From assembly GCA_002337605.1 (NCBI GenBank), contig DDGL01000004.1:57756-121755 (forward strand): 64,000 nt of DNA. The letters run 5' to 3'. This document shows positions 1 to 9,433 of the stretch, piece by piece. The DNA is from Flavobacteriaceae bacterium UBA1903. GTDB lineage: Bacteria; Bacteroidota; Bacteroidia; Flavobacteriales; Flavobacteriaceae. A program made the position numbers and the translations under genes. The notes below the pieces were generated by a model. That model saw only the letters and a program-made list of their open reading frames with translations, did no database searches and was not told the origin of the DNA. Positions within the stretch are counted from its first letter, which is position 1. Every line of letters starts with the position of its first letter.

Positions 1-510
1 TTAAATTCTGAAGAATTAATTAAAGGAAACATATTACATTTTTCTCCGTCAAGAAGCCTGTACAGGGTATTAAAGAACAATAAAACCATACAGTACGCCA
101 GTACCGACTATGAAGACGAGTTTATTGCAGACCACGCATATGATATCACAAATATAGCTTGTGAGGATCATACTTTCGATCTTATTATTTGTTACCACAT
201 CCTGGAGCATATTGAAAAAGACCAAAAGGCTATGCAGGAGTTACACAGGGTATTAAAGCCAGGCGGAGTTTGTTTAATTCAAACCCCATTTAAAGAAGGG
301 GAAATTTATGAGGATTTTTCCATTGTTTCTGAAGAAGGCAGGTTACAGGCATTTGGACAAAAAGACCACGTGAGGATCTATTCAGTAAAAGGTTTGAAAG
401 CACGATTAAGTAATTATTTTGCCAGTATAACCAGTAAAGAGTATGCTGCAGACACCCGCAAAGGGTTTACTCCGGAAACAGTGCTCTTCCTTAAAAAAAA
501 TGTATCTTAA
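1..510 (+). CDS. Class I SAM-dependent methyltransferase (5' end outside window)
   Basis: The reading frame is open from the first base, so the gene starts upstream of the window; about 169 C-terminal residues are visible. The sequence FDLIICYHILEHI followed by LHRVLKPGGV is the acidic/post-I and motif III region of Methyltransf_11-type enzymes, so the SAM-binding glycine loop must lie just outside. The substrate is unknown. The gene lies 8 bp before a GT2 glycosyltransferase in a glycan locus, which suggests methylation of a sugar or lipid-linked intermediate; this is inferred from context only. Confidence 0.8.
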   Translation, partial: LNSEELIKGNILHFSPSRSLYRVLKNNKTIQYASTDYEDEFIADHAYDITNIACEDHTFDLIICYHILEHIEKDQKAMQELHRVLKPGGVCLIQTPFKEGEIYEDFSIVSEEGRLQAFGQKDHVRIYSVKGLKARLSNYFASITSKEYAADTRKGFTPETVLFLKKNVS

Positions 511-518
511 ACATTGTA

Positions 519-1409
519 ATGCTTTCCATATTAATTCCAACATACAACCACAATGTCTTTCAACTTGTTACCAGGCTTAACAATGAATTGGAAACAGTAG
601 AGATACCCTATGAGATTTTAGTGTTTGACGACAATTCTTCTGAACCGCTTCCAGATAATGACAGGATAGTTACTTATAAAAAAACACATTTAAAAAAGCT
701 TAGCAAAAATATTGGCAGAAGTGCTATACGGTTGCAGTTGGCCCAGGCGGCTGCATATGACTGGATATTATTTCTGGACGCAGATGTGATGCCGGTAGCT
801 TCAAATTTTATTCAAAAGTATGTGGATGCTTGTTCAAATACTGCTCAGGAAGTACTCTTTGGAGGCATATCCTATGCTGAAGAAAAACCACCCAAAAAGC
901 AACTTTTGCGCTGGGAATACGGCAGAAACCGGGAAGTACAACCCGTAAAAGAGAGACAAAAAAAACCACATTTCGTTATTACACAAAACGTGCTCATTAA
1001 AAAGGAAACCTACCTGAGCCTTCCTATTCCCACTGAAAACTTTTACGGAGATGACCTCGTTTTTTCCCAGGAACTGAAAAGAAAAAACAGCAACGTGCTT
1101 CATATAGAGAACCCTGTGCTTCATCTGGGACTGGAATCCTCAGAAAAGTATCTGAAGAAGGCTTTAAGTGCGGTAAAATCTATTGTAATGCTGGAGGAAA
1201 ATGGAACGCTGGACAACGACTTAACCAAGTTACAACAAACCTATCTTCAACTTAAAAGGTACAGGCTTCTAGGTGTTTTTAAATTGTACTTTTCAGCAAA
1301 AAAGAAGAAAATGGAGCAGAATTTACTTTCTTCAACGCCAAACCTGCGGTGGTTTGACCTCTACCGCCTGTTATACTATATCGAATTAAAATCTGAAAAA
1401 AATGCCTGA
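519..1409 (+). CDS. Glycosyltransferase family 2
   Basis: A 296-residue GT-A enzyme. The N-terminus LSILIPTYNHN is the nucleotide-sugar binding start of GT2 proteins, VFDDNSSEP follows, and FLDADV near residue 88 supplies the DxD-type metal site. It has no membrane segments, so it probably acts at the cytoplasmic face on a lipid-linked acceptor. The gene follows the methyltransferase by 8 bp and its end overlaps the next GT2 gene by 8 bp, which indicates one transcript. Donor and acceptor sugars cannot be read from sequence. Confidence 0.9.
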   Translation: MLSILIPTYNHNVFQLVTRLNNELETVEIPYEILVFDDNSSEPLPDNDRIVTYKKTHLKKLSKNIGRSAIRLQLAQAAAYDWILFLDADVMPVASNFIQKYVDACSNTAQEVLFGGISYAEEKPPKKQLLRWEYGRNREVQPVKERQKKPHFVITQNVLIKKETYLSLPIPTENFYGDDLVFSQELKRKNSNVLHIENPVLHLGLESSEKYLKKALSAVKSIVMLEENGTLDNDLTKLQQTYLQLKRYRLLGVFKLYFSAKKKKMEQNLLSSTPNLRWFDLYRLLYYIELKSEKNA

Positions 1410-2349
1410 GTTTTCTATCATAATCCCGTTGTATAATAAAGAAAAGGACATTGCCAAAACCCTCAATAGCCTATTCTTGCAAACAGAGACCGATTATGAA
1501 ATTGTCCTGGTAAACGATGGTTCTACAGATGGCAGTGAAGCAGTTGTACAACAATTTGATGATCCCCGAATAAAGTATTTTACTAAGGAAAATGAGGGTG
1601 TTTCTAAAACACGAAATTTTGCAGTCACCAAAGCCTCCAGTGAGCACATTGTATTTCTGGATGCCGATGACTACTGGCATCCCAACCACTTAGAAAACTT
1701 GCTAGACCTGATTACTACCTTTCCGGACGCAACATGGTATGCCACTGCTTATGAAAAAAGGCACCATAGAAGCTTTATAACCCCAATGCTTTCTCCGATA
1801 CTAGAAAAAGGTAAGCATTGGAAGGGACTAGTTCCCAATTATTTTGAAAACAGCCTTATAGATTCACTAGCATGGACGAGTGCTGTGTGCTTTAAAAAAG
1901 CTTTTTTCGAAAAACTCCAGGGGTTTGACACAGCGATTACCCACGGTGCCGGAGAGGATACCGATTTATGGATTCGTGCAGCACTACAAGAACCCATTGC
2001 ATTTACCTGTTTAATTACTGCCAGACATAATCTGGATGGTAGCAACAGAATTTCGCACACCCCTACGCTCATTCGGAAATTTATGGATCTTGATGTGTAT
2101 GAAGCCGAAGCAAAACATCATCCTGGTCTAAAAAAATATCTTGATCTGAACAGGTTTTCCTTTGCCATGCAACACAAAATGGCTGGAGACCATACTACCT
2201 ATAAGCACTTTGTTCAAAAAATAGACTTACAGAATCTAACCAAGAAACAGCGCTATATTCTAAAACAACCTAAGCAGCTATTACACTTGATCCTGAAAGG
2301 AAAAGCGCTTGTTGAAAAATTAGGTGTACGGCTAACTTCTTTTAATTGA
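1402..2349 (+). CDS. Glycosyltransferase family 2
   Basis: A 315-residue GT-A glycosyltransferase. FSIIIPLYNKEKDI opens the Rossmann-like fold, VNDGSTDGS is the canonical GT2 loop, FLDADDYW the DxD site, and GAGEDTDLWIR carries the ED motif with the likely catalytic base. It overlaps the upstream GT2 by 8 bp. Its 3' end overlaps the convergent fdtA-like gene by 18 bp. Probable role: a chain-building step of the surface polysaccharide or LPS made by this locus. Confidence 0.9.
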   Translation: MPEFSIIIPLYNKEKDIAKTLNSLFLQTETDYEIVLVNDGSTDGSEAVVQQFDDPRIKYFTKENEGVSKTRNFAVTKASSEHIVFLDADDYWHPNHLENLLDLITTFPDATWYATAYEKRHHRSFITPMLSPILEKGKHWKGLVPNYFENSLIDSLAWTSAVCFKKAFFEKLQGFDTAITHGAGEDTDLWIRAALQEPIAFTCLITARHNLDGSNRISHTPTLIRKFMDLDVYEAEAKHHPGLKKYLDLNRFSFAMQHKMAGDHTTYKHFVQKIDLQNLTKKQRYILKQPKQLLHLILKGKALVEKLGVRLTSFN

Positions 2350-2751
2350 TTTAAAATCAGAATAGTCCCTGATGTAATCTTCCTCATCATAGGTTGCGCT
2401 AACCAGCGATAAGCAAACTGCTCCGGCTGAAAAATTTTCCAGCTCCCGCCATACCCCACTTGGAATAAGCAAACCTTTGTTGGGTCTATTTAAATGAAAC
2501 GTTTTTCGTTCTCTCCCGTTATCCAATACGACAGAAAAACTCCCTGCAACGGCAATCAAAAACTGTTGTAGCTCCTTATGGGCATGTCCGCCGCGAATAG
2601 AGTCACTAGGAACATCATACAAGTAATAGACGCGTTTGATCTCGTAGGGTAATAATTCTTTTTCTATTACAGAAAGATTACCACGACCGTCTTCGGCTAT
2701 GATTTTAGGAATTTCTTTTAAAGTAATAGCATCTAGGTTAACGTAGTTCAT
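2332..2751 (-). CDS. fdtA: FdtA/WxcM-like dTDP-sugar 3,4-ketoisomerase
   Basis: A 139-residue small cupin. FdtA-type enzymes convert dTDP-4-keto-6-deoxyglucose to the 3-keto isomer, the precursor of dTDP-3-amino-3,6-dideoxyhexoses (Fuc3N/Qui3N). RRGHAHK-type histidines are present here as RGGHAHK near residue 55, and IPSGVWRELENF fits the cupin barrel. Length is typical. The partner aminotransferase lies at 7321-8421. The gene overlaps the upstream GT4 gene by 14 bp, so the two are co-transcribed. Whether the product is the 3,4- or another ketoisomer is not resolved. Confidence 0.85.
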   Translation of the reverse strand: MNYVNLDAITLKEIPKIIAEDGRGNLSVIEKELLPYEIKRVYYLYDVPSDSIRGGHAHKELQQFLIAVAGSFSVVLDNGRERKTFHLNRPNKGLLIPSGVWRELENFSAGAVCLSLVSATYDEEDYIRDYSDFKSIKRS

Positions 2752-3841
2752 TGTATACTAATTGGTTCCATTGTTTGGCAATTTCATCTGTAGAAAACTG
2801 TGCTACCGAAGCCTTTGCATTTTGTTTACATTTATCTCTTAAGACACCGTCTAAGCTCATGCGTTGCATGCCTTTAGCAAATAAAGATACATTCCTTTTA
2901 GCTATGAGCAAGCCGTTTTGTTCGTGTTTAATTATTTCTGAAGGTCCCGAAACAATATCCAAAGATACTGCTGGAATTCCTAAAGAAAGTGACTCTACCA
3001 GGACCATTGGAAAGCCTTCAAACTTGCTGGTGAGGGTTACAAATTGAGCGTTTGCAAGTATGTGAAATGGCGATTGGGCCGGTAAAAATACAATCTGAGA
3101 GCCAGACGGCAATGTTTTAGCAAACTGCTGTAGTGCTTTTTTATCCTCCCCATCACCCAAAATAACAAGTTGTACCCCTTCTTTCCATAGATTGGAAGCT
3201 GTGTAGGAATTCAGTAAAAAAGTAATATCTTTTACAGGCTCGTCTATTCTTCCGTAGGATAATATGTAGTTGCCCGGTGTTAGGCCTTCTGGTAAAACAG
3301 TTTCAATTTCCTTCCAGTCAGGATCAAATGCATTGTGAATAGTGGTGGCATTGGTAATACCGAAGGAGGGTAAAATGGTTTCAGAAATATACTTAGAAAC
3401 CCCAACAGTTGCTGCATTTTTATTGTAGACTTTTGCAAACTCATTGGGCCTGCGGGTTAGGTACAAATCTGGGTTTGAACTATGCACTACATATATTTTT
3501 TTAAAGCCTTTATAAAGTACTTTATTGTAAAAAAGCTCCCGATAATACTCGGTTTTTGTGCGGTGGTCTACTACTAGATCGAAAGCATGTTTTTTAAGAT
3601 ACGCTCTCAATTTCAGTAATCTTTTGAATCTTCCGCCAAAATGTTCATCAGGTTTTTTAAGCTTTCCCAGATTAAAGAGAGTGCCTTTGTAAGGGAACTT
3701 CACATCGTCTGTTAAAATGGCAATGTGTACTTCATGCCCCTGTGCTGTTAACATTTCAGAAAGTAGAGCACACGACCGCTCTGCCCCTCCTTTTGCGAGA
3801 CAAATACTAACGATACAAATTTTTTTATGCGTATTTTGCAC
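2738..3841 (-). CDS. Glycosyltransferase family 4 (GT-B)
   Basis: A 367-residue GT-B enzyme. N-terminal KICIVSICLAKGGAERS is the acceptor-domain glycine loop with the GGAER motif common in GT4. VILGDGEDKKAL begins the donor domain. SKFEGFPMVLVESLSLG contains the EX7E motif that contacts the nucleotide sugar. It is transcribed with the fdtA-like gene downstream and diverges from the gene at 3874 with only 32 bp between start codons. A near-leaderless transcript is suggested by the promoter box at 3846-3853. Confidence 0.9.
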   Translation of the reverse strand: MQNTHKKICIVSICLAKGGAERSCALLSEMLTAQGHEVHIAILTDDVKFPYKGTLFNLGKLKKPDEHFGGRFKRLLKLRAYLKKHAFDLVVDHRTKTEYYRELFYNKVLYKGFKKIYVVHSSNPDLYLTRRPNEFAKVYNKNAATVGVSKYISETILPSFGITNATTIHNAFDPDWKEIETVLPEGLTPGNYILSYGRIDEPVKDITFLLNSYTASNLWKEGVQLVILGDGEDKKALQQFAKTLPSGSQIVFLPAQSPFHILANAQFVTLTSKFEGFPMVLVESLSLGIPAVSLDIVSGPSEIIKHEQNGLLIAKRNVSLFAKGMQRMSLDGVLRDKCKQNAKASVAQFSTDEIAKQWNQLVYNELR

Positions 3842-3845
3842 GGTA

Positions 3846-3853
3846 CAAAGTTA
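3846..3853 (-). promoter_or_regulatory. Probable -7 promoter box (TAACTTTG) of the GT4 gene
   Basis: The minus strand reads TAACTTTG, a full match to the Bacteroidota -7 consensus TAnnTTTG. It lies only about 4 bp upstream of the ATG at 3841, so the transcript would start at or next to the start codon. I see no clear -33 TTG at the usual spacing. Confidence 0.4.
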
Positions 3854-3873
3854 AATTTCAATAGCCAAGTTAC

Positions 3874-5019
3874 ATGAAAATCCTATTGGTAGGCGAATAT
3901 AATTCTTCTCACCATACTTTAAAAGAAGGTTTGGTAGCATTAGGACATCAAGTTACTGTTGTGGGATTGGGTGACGGGTTCAAAAAAAGAAAAGTGGACG
4001 TTAATTTTGTCCAGCCGTATACTTCTGGTTTTAAACTATTTTTAAAACGATTTATTTACAAACTATTTAAAAAAGACTTAAACTCGCAAAGCATCAAGAG
4101 ACAGTTTTTTAGTAATCAAGCTGTTTTTCAAGGGAACGATATTGTGCAACTGGTAAACGAAAATTCCTTTCAAACAGTTCCTGAGACTGAAAAAGAACTC
4201 CTGGGTTTTATTTTTAAGAACAATAAGAATGTATTCCTGCTTTCCTGCGGAACAGATCATTTGAGTGTAAAATACGCGATGGAAGAAAAATTTAGCTATT
4301 CCATTGCTACCCCGTACCTGGAAAAACGAGGTACTGAAGCGCAGTTCCAACATATGACGCAATACCTAACCCCTGCATTTGTGGACTTACATCATTATGT
4401 TTTTAAAAATATACAGGGGGTGATCGCTTCAGATTTCGATTATGACATTCCTTTAAAAGGCCACCCGAAATATCTGGGAATGGTACCAAACCCGGTAAAC
4501 CTGAGCAACTTTAAATACCAACTTCCAAATATTGAAGGTAAAGTGGTTATTTTTCACGGAATTAATACCAATAATTACTATAAAAAGGGGAATGATATTT
4601 TTGAAAAAGCATTGGCACTGGTTGCTGAAACACATTCAGAAAAAATAGAAATAGTGACGGTACGAAGTGTCCCTTATGCAGAATACATCAAACTATTTGA
4701 CAACTGTCATATCCTCTTAGATCAAGTATTTGCGTATGATCAAGGCTTTAATGCCCTGGAAGCCATGGCAAAGGGAAAAGTAGTTTTTACAGGTGCTGAA
4801 CAAGAATTTTTGGACTATTACCAGCTTGCCGAAGACCAGGTTGCCATAAACGCCCTTCCTGATGCACAGCAAATTGCCGCTAAATTAACCTGGCTTATTG
4901 ACAATCCTAAAAAAATTATAGAAATCTCCAGGAATGCACGGGCCTTTGTAGAAAAAGAACACGACCATATATTGGCTGCAAAACGATATTTTGAAAAGTG
5001 GACTATGGATGTTGGTTGA
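3874..5019 (+). CDS. Glycosyltransferase, GT-B type (family 1/4-like)
   Basis: A 381-residue protein. MKILLVGEYNSSHHTLKEGL is a GT-B N-terminal loop. VIFHGINTNNYYKKG and the C-terminal DQGFNALEAMAKGKVVF region match the donor-binding half of family 1/4 enzymes, although the EX7E motif is weaker than in the neighbour at 2738. It is divergent from that gene. The stop codon lies inside a heptanucleotide tandem repeat, so the extreme C-terminus may vary between strains. Confidence 0.8.
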   Translation: MKILLVGEYNSSHHTLKEGLVALGHQVTVVGLGDGFKKRKVDVNFVQPYTSGFKLFLKRFIYKLFKKDLNSQSIKRQFFSNQAVFQGNDIVQLVNENSFQTVPETEKELLGFIFKNNKNVFLLSCGTDHLSVKYAMEEKFSYSIATPYLEKRGTEAQFQHMTQYLTPAFVDLHHYVFKNIQGVIASDFDYDIPLKGHPKYLGMVPNPVNLSNFKYQLPNIEGKVVIFHGINTNNYYKKGNDIFEKALALVAETHSEKIEIVTVRSVPYAEYIKLFDNCHILLDQVFAYDQGFNALEAMAKGKVVFTGAEQEFLDYYQLAEDQVAINALPDAQQIAAKLTWLIDNPKKIIEISRNARAFVEKEHDHILAAKRYFEKWTMDVG

Positions 5020-5043
5020 TGGTTGATGGTTGATGGTTGATGG
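5014..5043. repeat. Heptanucleotide tandem repeat (GGTTGAT x4)
   Basis: Four exact copies of GGTTGAT run from 5014 to 5041, followed by GG. The TGA stop of the upstream glycosyltransferase is in the first copy. Each copy carries TGA, so changes in copy number would hardly alter the protein. The next 60 bp before the convergent PhyH gene contain an imperfect CTCAACTCCT duplication. Confidence 0.85.
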
Positions 5044-5101
5044 AAAAAATAAAATTACATACTTCTAAACGCCTCAACTCCTAAACTTCTCAACTCCTCA
5101 T

Positions 5102-5929
5102 CTACTTCATCTTCGGGAAACGCAGTTCAATAGAAACCCGTGTGCTGTCACTTCTGTTAACTGCAGCTCCATGGATAAGGAATGGTGAGAACAACAGTGC
5201 CTCCCCTTCTTTAGGGTTGGGACGCATCATTTTTAGGTCACCCGCCTTGGTTTTCAATATACACGGTACATAATACGTATTCCCATTAATTTTTGCGCCT
5301 TTGCTTTCGGTACGAAGCACTTCGTTTTCTGGCAATAAATGGCTTCCCGGCAACACAGGCAAGGAAGTCTGTGGGGTACACCCTTCTATAGGAATCCAGA
5401 CATTTACAACATCTTCCCAATAGCTCAGGTAGCCATCTCTGTGTGGCGGATTAATATCTAACGAGCTGGGACGGTTAATCCTGATTTGTATGTGCGATTT
5501 TCCCAACTCCTCAACAAAAGAGGTAAGTTTATAGCCAAGGATTTTTCCAAAGCGTTCTGCAAGCATCTCAATATCGAAGTCAAAATCTTCATTAGTTAAA
5601 TTTCGGGTAATATCGATTACCTGTAAATGTTGTTCGTTGGTGGTCACAACTTTGTGGTAGTCTTTTAGCTGAAAATCTTCAGGATAGTCAATATTATGGT
5701 TATCAAACGCTTTGACAATATTTTTTACTATGGACGTTTTTAACGCTTCAAATTCATTATCCTGAAATGCATTTACGACACCAAAACCATCGTTACTCCA
5801 AGGCACCTTGGAGATTACATTGTCTTCGGGCTGAAACAGTAATTTGTCTTCTCCCCAAAAGAAATTACCTTCTACTTTAAATTCAAAGGGTTTTTTATCT
5901 AAAAAAAGTGTGCAAGTTTCTACAGACAT
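5102..5929 (-). CDS. Phytanoyl-CoA dioxygenase (PhyH)-like Fe(II)/2-oxoglutarate oxygenase
   Basis: A 275-residue protein with a complete facial triad: H163 and D165 in PPHRDGY, H253 in FLIHGAAV, and R264 as the likely 2-oxoglutarate-binding arginine in STRVS. PGSHLLPENE is the typical loop before the distal histidine. Family members hydroxylate lipids, sugars or antibiotics, so the substrate here is open. It lies 21 bp downstream of the flippase gene, as the last gene of a minus-strand operon, which suggests hydroxylation of a glycan component. Confidence 0.8.
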   Translation of the reverse strand: MSVETCTLFLDKKPFEFKVEGNFFWGEDKLLFQPEDNVISKVPWSNDGFGVVNAFQDNEFEALKTSIVKNIVKAFDNHNIDYPEDFQLKDYHKVVTTNEQHLQVIDITRNLTNEDFDFDIEMLAERFGKILGYKLTSFVEELGKSHIQIRINRPSSLDINPPHRDGYLSYWEDVVNVWIPIEGCTPQTSLPVLPGSHLLPENEVLRTESKGAKINGNTYYVPCILKTKAGDLKMMRPNPKEGEALLFSPFLIHGAAVNRSDSTRVSIELRFPKMK

Positions 5930-5950
5930 AGTAATGTTAAATGTAAGGTT

Positions 5951-7258
5951 TTAATCGGTTTTTTGAGCGTTCAATCTTTTATTTCTTCGGTTATTAAAAT
6001 AGCGCCACAGCAAAAATATCACTAGTAAAAAGTAAAGTGCATACCTGATAAAATGTGCGATCACAATACCTTCTACACCATAATCTGTCACAAAATAATA
6101 CGATAAACCAAAGAATAGTGCAATAGAGATGATTTCAGAAAAAATATAATTCCGCACCATTTTCTTCGCTAAAAACTGATGTGCTAATACCAGAGATCCT
6201 AAACGAATAAAGTCTCCCATAAGTTGCCATTTAAAGAGAGGAGCCATTTCTGTTAATCCGGGATACAATAGCTCTATAAGTACATTCCGCAATAAATAAA
6301 CAACGAGCATCCCCAGGCCAAATATGGGTAATAACGTTTTATAAATACTAAAAACCTCCTTTTTAAATTCATTTCCGGTATGAATACTCGCAAATTTTGG
6401 CAATACGTACAGGGTAAAAATAGAACCTGAAAAAACCATATAATTTTTTGACAACACAGTGACATTGGTCCAGACTCCGGCATCTGTTTCTGAAATCCGT
6501 TCAGCGATCATAGAGCGTAAGTCAATTTCTACAAAGGGTAACAGAATTGAAGACACAAAGCTCATAAGCGTAAAAGCCAGTAAACTCTTTGCCATGGGCG
6601 TTTTAAAGGACAACTCTTTAAACTGAATGTATTCTTTAAGTACTTTGAAGAAAACCACAAAGATCATCCCCAACTGAATTACAGGCGCCAATGCTATGGC
6701 TACCAGTGCTCCATCCAAATTATAAAAATACAAACACGTTAAAGTGAGTATCGTACTTATAATATAACTTACAAACTGGATCTTCGCGTACTGTTTGTAC
6801 TGCGACAATCCATTTACAACACCATCAAATATGCGTTGCAAAGCAATAGCAGGTGTAAGCACTGCAATAAACTTTAACAAGTACGTAAATTCGGTCGTAG
6901 CAAAAAGATATTCACTTAAGTACGATGCGCCAAAAAACAACCCTAAGGCGGCAACCGTTGTCCCAAATACCGAAAAAACAAAAGCAGAAGAAAACAGCTT
7001 TTGTAGTTGTGGTTTATCTTCCTTGAATTCGGCAAGATATTTCACTACACCGTTAAAAACACCCATAGAGGTTACCGAAGTAAGTAGTTGTTCTAAACTT
7101 CGCAACTGCCCAACTTTATAGAGCCCCTCGGCACCTATAAACTCGTACATAATACGTTGCATACCAAATGCAATTGCCAGCCTAATGCTTACCACCACCG
7201 CGTTGAGCGAGGTCATTTTTAAAAGCAGGTTAGCACGTATAAATTCCGGAATTTTCAT
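5951..7258 (-). CDS. wzx: Wzx-type lipid-linked oligosaccharide flippase (WzxE-like)
   Basis: A 435-residue polytopic protein with about 12 hydrophobic segments. The opening region, with LNAVVVSIRLAIAFGMQRIM and then FNGVVKYLAEFK, resembles the WzxE / O-antigen translocase branch of the MOP superfamily. Expected role: moving undecaprenyl-diphosphate-linked repeat units across the inner membrane. It is preceded by the aminotransferase gene (62 bp gap) and followed by the PhyH gene. No Wzy polymerase was clearly recognised in the window. Confidence 0.85.
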   Translation of the reverse strand: MKIPEFIRANLLLKMTSLNAVVVSIRLAIAFGMQRIMYEFIGAEGLYKVGQLRSLEQLLTSVTSMGVFNGVVKYLAEFKEDKPQLQKLFSSAFVFSVFGTTVAALGLFFGASYLSEYLFATTEFTYLLKFIAVLTPAIALQRIFDGVVNGLSQYKQYAKIQFVSYIISTILTLTCLYFYNLDGALVAIALAPVIQLGMIFVVFFKVLKEYIQFKELSFKTPMAKSLLAFTLMSFVSSILLPFVEIDLRSMIAERISETDAGVWTNVTVLSKNYMVFSGSIFTLYVLPKFASIHTGNEFKKEVFSIYKTLLPIFGLGMLVVYLLRNVLIELLYPGLTEMAPLFKWQLMGDFIRLGSLVLAHQFLAKKMVRNYIFSEIISIALFFGLSYYFVTDYGVEGIVIAHFIRYALYFLLVIFLLWRYFNNRRNKRLNAQKTD

Positions 7259-7320
7259 TTTTAGTTGGTAGTAGGTAGACGTTAGTTAGCAGCCCTTATT
7301 GTATTTGCTTTTCTTAAAAC

Positions 7321-8421
7321 TTAATATGTATTCAAAACCTGAATTACTCGGTTCACTTGTGTTTCACTCATCACGGGACTCATAGGCAAACTGATTACTT
7401 GTTGATGAATTTTTTCAGTAACTGGAAATGGTACTCCTTCAAATTCTGGCAATGCCTTTTGTTGGTGCGGCGGAATAGGATAATGGATTAAATAGGCTAC
7501 TTTATTTTTATCCAAATGCATGATGAGATCTGTGCGATCTTTTACTTGAACTACAAACAAATGAAACACGTGATTTTCGGAACCATCCCACTGTGGTACT
7601 ATAATTTTAGGATTTTTAATTTCAGATAGGTATCGCCTGGCAATACTTCTACGTTGTTCATTATCGGTATCCAGTGAAGGTAGTTTTACACTTAAAAAAG
7701 CAGCTTGAATTTCATCCAGCCTCGAATTTACCCCCAATAACTCGTTTACATATTTGCTTGCTGTGCCATAATTACGCAGCTTTTTAATGGCTGCTGCCAA
7801 CTTAGCGTCATTGGTGGTCACTGCGCCACCATCTCCTAAAGCTCCTAAATTTTTAGAGGGGTAAAAACTAAACCCTGCAGCGTCTCCCAGATTTCCAGCT
7901 CGCTTTCCTGCTTTATTTTTTGCTCCGTGTGCCTGGGCGGCATCTTCAATAACAAGTAAGGCATGTTTTTTTGCCACTTCAGAGATCACATTCATAGGAG
8001 CAAGCTGACCGTAGAGGTGTACGGGCATAATAGCTTTTGTTTTTATTGAAATTTTAGCTTCTAAATCATTAAGATCAAAATTATATGTTTCGGCTTCTGC
8101 TTCTACCAGAACAGGAATGAGTCCCGCTTGTTTTATAGCAATTATTGTTGCGATAAACGTATTTGCTGCTACGAGCACTTCATCACCTTCTTCCAGTTTA
8201 TGTAGTACTTTATAGCCTTCCAGAATAAGCCGAAGGGCATCCAGACCATTGCCAACACCCATACAATGTTTTGTTCCGCAGTAGTTTGCAAGATCCTGTT
8301 CAAAAGATGTTACAGAATTACCCAAAATATAATATCCCGTATCCAGAAACTGCTGAAACTGCTCTTTGAAAGCACCTTCAAAACGGTCGTTAATGGCTTT
8401 TAAATCTAAAAATGGAATCAT
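7321..8421 (-). CDS. fdtB: DegT/DnrJ/EryC1/StrS sugar aminotransferase (FdtB-like)
   Basis: A 366-residue PLP enzyme. MIPFLDLKAIN and GTKHCMGVGNGLDAL are the usual openings, IEDAAQAHGA contains the PLP-contacting Asp and Gln, and GFSFYPSKNLGALGDGG holds the Schiff-base lysine (K190). With an FdtA-like ketoisomerase in the same locus the likely reaction is transamination of dTDP-3-keto-6-deoxyhexose to dTDP-Fuc3N or dTDP-Qui3N. The start codon overlaps the upstream acyltransferase gene's end by 4 bp (ATGA on the minus strand), which indicates translational coupling. Confidence 0.87.
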   Translation of the reverse strand: MIPFLDLKAINDRFEGAFKEQFQQFLDTGYYILGNSVTSFEQDLANYCGTKHCMGVGNGLDALRLILEGYKVLHKLEEGDEVLVAANTFIATIIAIKQAGLIPVLVEAEAETYNFDLNDLEAKISIKTKAIMPVHLYGQLAPMNVISEVAKKHALLVIEDAAQAHGAKNKAGKRAGNLGDAAGFSFYPSKNLGALGDGGAVTTNDAKLAAAIKKLRNYGTASKYVNELLGVNSRLDEIQAAFLSVKLPSLDTDNEQRRSIARRYLSEIKNPKIIVPQWDGSENHVFHLFVVQVKDRTDLIMHLDKNKVAYLIHYPIPPHQQKALPEFEGVPFPVTEKIHQQVISLPMSPVMSETQVNRVIQVLNTY

Positions 8422-9407
8422 ATAAATACGGAATCTAATTTAGTGTGATGGGCGGTGTTTATTTCGTAAAACTCCTGCGCTATACTTCTGGCACCGAAAC
8501 ATTCTTTCCAGTACTGTAATCCTTTGTTGATGTTCTTTCCTTGATTTTCATTAGAAACCCCAAAATCGAAATACTTTTTCTCCCTATAGGTAGAAGTAAT
8601 TAATTGATGAAACAGAAAGTCCAAACTGCCTAATTGCTGCTTGTCCTCATTTGCCGAAATATACTGCACATGTGCTACAGTATCTGTTATAAACATAGTA
8701 GCTCCGGCTACAATTCCTTCATCTTTCAACACATTAAACTGCACAATGTTCTTAGGAAATTTGGCTGCAAGCATTTCAATTTCCTCCAGGGAATGAACGG
8801 GCTTGGCATTATGACGTCTCTGCAAATTAGGAATTAAGATCTTATTCCAAAAGGGTTCAAAATCTTTTCCTGCTTCAACATACAATCCTTGTTTCTCGGC
8901 CTTCTTTACCCCTTCCATCCTATTTCCCTGAATCTTTGACGCACGTTCATTGTATATAGTAGCAGATACATCTACACGGGTTTGGGTTGCTTCGGTTAAG
9001 AATAAAAGATAGTCTATTTCGTCCGCAGGCTGTAAATGGTATATTTTAGGAAGTACCTTCAATTGTAACCGCGTTACCTCTTGTACTTCCAGAAACTTTA
9101 GAATTGCTTTAAATGCCAGCGTAGCATCTTCGATCTTAGTCTTTGTAGAAAGTACTAATCCGCCGTAAGACAACCCCTTGTGGGAATAAACAGTATCCCC
9201 TTCTCTATTTGCTGGTAAAATACCAACAAGCTTTGTATCCTTAAAAACCAGGAGCGAGGCATCTTCAAAACGATCGCTGTGGTACTCCATAAAATTTCTA
9301 TGAAATAAGAATGTGGCATTTTTTGCACGCTCTACAAATTGGTTCCACACATTCTTATGTGCAGAATTGTATATTTCAACATTAAAAGTAGGTATTGACT
9401 TGCTCAA
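8418..9407 (-). CDS. FemAB/GNAT-like acyltransferase
   Basis: A GNAT_6/FemAB-like protein: FLFHRNFMEYH near the N-terminus, GILPANREGDTVYSHKGLSYGG, and the C-terminal FDFGVSNENQGKNINKGLQYWKECFGA typical of this family. It may N-acylate the amino sugar made by the ketoisomerase/aminotransferase pair, replacing the left-handed beta-helix acetyltransferase FdtC of other loci; this is an inference. An ATG at 9488 would add 27 low-complexity residues and leave just 5 bp to the divergent gene. I prefer the TTG at 9407 (330 residues), which leaves room for divergent promoters at 9434-9459. Confidence 0.75.
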   Translation of the reverse strand: MSKSIPTFNVEIYNSAHKNVWNQFVERAKNATFLFHRNFMEYHSDRFEDASLLVFKDTKLVGILPANREGDTVYSHKGLSYGGLVLSTKTKIEDATLAFKAILKFLEVQEVTRLQLKVLPKIYHLQPADEIDYLLFLTEATQTRVDVSATIYNERASKIQGNRMEGVKKAEKQGLYVEAGKDFEPFWNKILIPNLQRRHNAKPVHSLEEIEMLAAKFPKNIVQFNVLKDEGIVAGATMFITDTVAHVQYISANEDKQQLGSLDFLFHQLITSTYREKKYFDFGVSNENQGKNINKGLQYWKECFGARSIAQEFYEINTAHHTKLDSVFI

Positions 9408-9433
9408 AGAAAACAGTTGTTGGTTACCGATTG

